The notes below the pieces were generated by a model, which saw nothing but the letters and a program-made list of their open reading frames with translations, searched no databases and was not told where the DNA came from. Below are positions 60,809 through 64,000 of a stretch of DNA of 64,000 nt, piece after piece. Source of the stretch: Chloromonas sp. AAM2. Lineage: Eukaryota > Chlorophyta > Chlorophyceae > Chlamydomonadales > Chlamydomonadaceae. Position numbers and translations under genes: made by a program. The DNA lies in contig QAXH01004362.1 in assembly GCA_004335635.1 (NCBI GenBank), forward strand, positions 29,238 through 93,237, in the 5' to 3' direction. How positions within the stretch are numbered: position 1 is the first letter of the stretch; every line of letters starts with the position of its first letter.

Positions 60809-63483
60809 ATGACACAGGCAGGCTTTAAGGAGGACGCGCCCAGCACCTCAGCTCATGGGTTTCTTCAAGACGAATACTACTACTTCCTGGAGTTTGCCGC
60901 GACCGTGATCCAGCGGCATTTCCGGGGCTACTTGGTTCGCAAGGCCTTTTACGCGCAGGTGAGCACTGCAGCCTGTGGCTGCGTGCATTGCCAAACAGCA
61001 GCGACGAAGCCGGTGACCAGATGTACCATGCAACCGGCCGGGAAGTCCATGCGTGTACGACACCGGGCCAGGTCCAGCACCGGTCATCAACCAAACAATT
61101 GTCGCCATGCCATACATGATGCAGAAAAGTGCAGAGCGGACTCAACATGAGGCTTTGAAGGCATCACAAGCCATCTACTGGCAGCAGGACTGCGCAGCAC
61201 GCATCATCCAGCTGGCATGGCAGAGCTTCCGCAATCGGAGGATCTATCAGTACTATCGGGACCTTATTCAATTCAGGTACCAGGACAACATACAGTTGCG
61301 TGTAGCTCAAAGGCGAAAACATGGCTCACTATCAGTTCACTCTGCATGATAAGGCGTGCAGACCATTGTGGTCATGTCACTGAAGCTCCTAGACAATGAG
61401 ACAAAGGTGAATGCCCAAGAGATCCATGCCTTGAATGCGCCGCAGGGAGAGGGGTGATCCGCGTGAAATGCTCCGGGCCACTAACCCACGTGAGGCCAAC
61501 TTGATAGATGCAGCAGCTGGAATACATGTACGTTTCCGGCTGGGCGGTGCTATGTTTCCGCCACTGGTCTTCTACAAAATCTTCACACACAGGTGTGGAC
61601 AGGGTCAAAGGGCATTCAAAGCCGCAAGCTGAAGGCTGCAAACATGTGTTGCAGTGGTTTTGCTGCTGACAACAGCACATGGCATCCCGGGCTGCTGTCG
61701 CAGGCCACTGTGTTGTCTACAACGTGATACAGCTTTGCAAGTGTGTACGTAGAAGGGGCCCTGCGATCAGTTACACAGGTCCAAGGTGACAATGGACTCG
61801 TACAAGTGTGGCATGGCACTGATGCATAGCACATGCTTGTCTACTTGCAGGTCAGTTGCAGACATCAATGCCTTTGGACCACGCAATTACTCAGCTGAGG
61901 TGGCGCCCACACCCAAGGAGATACACAGCCAACCGCGGAAGCAGAAGAAACACTTCAGCGGCGATTTTGAAATGGATGCGACCTTGAGGTAGGTTTGTGG
62001 CAGACCGGCTTTGTTGGGCTCTTGAGGCAGGGTTGCCGCAGGTTAGGCCTTGCTTCAGTGCAGGGCGAAGGGCAGTCAGAGGTTGTACTACCTCAGTGAT
62101 TAGCAAGCAACAGGAGTTGAAAGAGGCACACAACCGAAAGGCAAAGTTTAGCCCGCACATGTGGGCGTGTGCCTTTCACGAACTCACCCTGTCATGTTCT
62201 AGGTCGGTCAGACAGTCGCTCTCAGTCATGCAGACTGGACTGGCGCAACATGTGGTCCTAGGCAACATGCACCTGAGTTTGCAGGCACGTGTCATTTGCC
62301 GCCTGAATTGTCTTCATCAGCAGTCCCCAATAAAAGCGCATGCTACTGAGCATGCTACTGAGGATGCTGCCATCATCTGCCCACCCTCCGCATAGCCCGT
62401 TCCTGCCGTGTCCCAGGGAGTACATCCGGCCCGACGGCACGCTGGGCCTGCGCTGCACCCGCGGCTGGTACGAGCGCGTGGAGAACAACGGATGGCGGCC
62501 CATAGCCGAGCGCATGCTCCTGGATGAGGATCCCACTGCAACAGCCACACGCCTTAAACGCATGCCACACTTCCACCATAACACAGCCGTGAGACGGTGG
62601 GTGACTGGGGCTCAGTGGCCGGCGCAGTCACCGCGGTGGGACGGGACATGCATGAAGAAGGCCGGGCTGGCCTGCAGAAAGAACCGAGCATCCCTGCACT
62701 ATTGCTGTGGCAAACGTTCGCAGGTACATCTGACACAGCGGCTTGATATGCTTACTGTACTGCACTCAATCATCAGCATTTGTCAGACAATCTACACATT
62801 TGTGCCCGTCTGCCCTGCCTGTGTTGCAGGGAAGAGCGTGTTCGCCGTGCCAAGCAGCGCAAGCGGGAGTGGCTGCGCAAGATGTACGCTCAAGACCAGC
62901 CTGGAGGAGAGGGCGCTCTGCCGCACCTTCCGGGCAGTTGCCTGGCTGACTTGGCAGACGAGGAGCTAGACGCCATCCAGGTGGGTCCAAGGCAGAAGCA
63001 TGGCAGCTGCAAGGCATGATTTGCGTGTCACAAGGTCAGACTCCCTGCTGTTTGGTTGGGTGGTCAGCATGGTTTTCCAGTGGTGTGCTTGGAGCATCTG
63101 CGTAGAGCGCCGGCTGCCCCTGCACTTGAGTAAAACTGATCTGTTCTTCACGTGATCACTCAGCACTGCATGCAGCATTATTGCAGTTCCCAGTCAGCTT
63201 GTTGCCTGACGTTTCCACGTTGTGGATTTCACAGGTTGACGAGCTCCTTGAGTGGTCGCAACACCTGGACTTTCATTCCTACGTGGACGATTGGACCAGC
63301 ATGGCCTGCACCATGGGCAGCGAGAGCTTCCAGCCCCAGCTGGACACAGCCAGAGGAATGCCGCTGCCCGCCCCCAGCATGAGTTTGTCTGCGGCACTGG
63401 GCGCTGCGGGTGTGGCCATGCAGCCATTCAAGGGAGGGGTGACGCCCGCTGCAGGGGCCACCAGCGGCCTGGCAGTGCGATGA
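60809..63483 (+). CDS. IQ-motif protein of the C11orf65/MFI family
   Basis: Homologue of vertebrate C11orf65 (MFI), a small IQ-containing protein reported as a mitochondrial fission regulator. Its role in algae is unknown. Seven exons splice in phase to about 388 residues: 60809-60958, 61125-61276, 61446-61592, 61851-61988, 62417-62596, 62830-62980, 63235-63483. It has two calmodulin-binding IQ-like motifs (AATVIQRHFRGYLVRKAF; AARIIQLAWQSFRNRRIYQY). Next come the family's core block NPREANLIDAAAGIHVRFRL with FYKIFTHR, the block WYERVENNGWRPIAERM, the basic helix KQRKREWLRKMY and VDELLEWSQHLDFHSYVDDW. All the family blocks appear in the expected order. The C-terminal tail of about 50 residues is Ala/Pro-rich and not conserved. 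The start at 60809 is the first ATG in frame. Confidence 0.85.
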
Positions 63484-63729
63484 CATGGAGGCATTTGAAC
63501 AACAGACAGTGTGTGGCTAGCAAGTGGTTCAAAAGTTTGCATTTGACGACCTGTGTCTGCAGGTGGGATTATGCTCAAGCATAATCCCATGTTACCGGGG
63601 GCACATTGCCTTTATGCTGCAAAGAGGCACTTGTAGTGCTGCAGGCTTCACCAATCAGCAAAACCAAGACAATGACACTATGCACAGTGATTGCCTCATC
63701 ATCATCATCAGTACATGGCTTTTCATGGT
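63484..63729. other. Intergenic 3' flank with a perfect hairpin and simple repeat
   Basis: Contains the stem-loop at 63565-63588 and a (CATCAT) run at 63697-63710 next to the retrotransposon fragment. No coding exon is seen. Confidence 0.6.
63565..63588 (+). repeat. Perfect 11-bp stem-loop after the MFI-like stop
   Basis: GGGATTATGCT and its exact reverse complement AGCATAATCCC are separated by two bases. It starts 82 nt after the stop at 63483, so it is likely in the 3' UTR. A 2-nt loop is too tight for RNA, so the top pair or pairs would open. No known regulatory family fits. Confidence 0.75.
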
Positions 63730-64000
63730 TCAATGCACGGTACTGCAGCTAGTCACAATGTCTCTCCAAGAATTACACGCCTGACAATCGTTAAGCCAAG
63801 AAAGCTCACTGGTAGCAGGGTTCAAAGTACGAATGTCATCACTAGCAACACGGTTCCAAGTTGAGAGTGTGGCACCCCTGCCTCTCCTTGCTACAGCCTG
63901 CTGGCCCTCTGGGGCTGGAACGGTTGCAAACAGCAAATGGTTGACGCTGGAAGTGTCAGGCATGCGTCCCATGTGGCCTAGCCACCTGAGCCTGTGTGTT
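63730..64000 (-). pseudogene. Non-LTR retrotransposon reverse transcriptase, C-terminal end (partial)
   Basis: The minus strand reads RLRWLGHMGRMPDTSSVNHL near the window edge, followed by a basic stretch and SWLNDCQACNSWRDIVTS before a stop near 63730. This is the conserved C-terminal tail of LINE-type reverse transcriptases (R-W-x-GHxxRMPD, then W...D...WR). The rest of the element, if present, lies beyond the right edge. A TGATGATGATGATG run 20-33 bp downstream (63697-63710) may be its 3' terminus, because many such elements end in simple repeats. No frame break is visible in this part. It is labelled pseudogene because only a fragment is seen. Confidence 0.7.

Noticed and set aside
62340..62969. 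209-codon plus-strand ORF
   Set aside because: It is read-through of MFI-like exon 62417-62596 into the next intron. The correct splice leaves at 62596 and resumes at 62830 in another frame.
1..64000. CRISPR arrays, bacterial operons, tRNA or rRNA genes
   Set aside because: No spacer-repeat arrays, Shine-Dalgarno-led gene trains or T-loop-like GTTCGAATCC motifs with matching stems were seen. All convincing genes are spliced eukaryotic genes.

Overview
The window is nuclear DNA from an intron-rich eukaryote, most likely a chlorophyte green alga. The base composition looks moderate by eye, exons are short (usually 50-250 nt), and almost every intron runs from GTGAG/GTGCG-type donors to (T)GCAG acceptors. 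The gene set fits an alga with cilia and starch metabolism: an axonemal dynein, a C11orf65/MFI-type IQ protein, a hybrid-cluster protein and an ACT-tagged alpha-glucan phosphorylase. No species is claimed. All gene models were spliced by hand from GT/AG sites with reading phase checked across every junction. There is no transcript evidence.

Layout: (1) 488-12410 (+), the 3' part of an inner-arm dynein heavy chain, from the stalk to the stop codon. (2) 12925-16229 (-), a methyltransferase-16 family protein lying tail-to-tail with the dynein. (3) 16230-19486, repeat-rich DNA without a recognisable gene. (4) 19487-24990 (-), a complete hybrid-cluster protein with a presequence and all expected metal ligands. 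(5) 24991-27580, a promoter with three TTCCGGAA palindromes, then dispersed repeats and one anonymous intronless ORF. (6) 27581-29718 (+), an ACBD6-like acyl-CoA-binding/ankyrin protein. (7) 29719-32637, repeats. (8) 32638-41180 (-), an alpha-glucan phosphorylase with an N-terminal ACT domain. (9) 41982-52068 (+), a multi-pass membrane/GAF/TKL-type protein kinase, divergent from the phosphorylase. (10) 52069-55102, low-complexity and repeat DNA. (11) 55103-60491 (-), the ribosome-biogenesis GTPase LSG1. (12) 60809-63483 (+), the C11orf65/MFI-like IQ protein, head-to-head with LSG1. (13) 63730-64000 (-), the end of a non-LTR retrotransposon reverse transcriptase.

The genes are ordinary neighbours, not an operon. 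Two share a ciliary theme (dynein, MFI-like protein), and two plausibly serve fermentative or starch metabolism (phosphorylase, hybrid-cluster protein). The most unusual structure is a pair of inverted duplications of coding sequence in adjacent genes. A reversed copy of dynein exon 10, with a GT at the donor position, sits in the next dynein intron. A hairpin with 82-bp arms sits inside an open exon of the methyltransferase gene.
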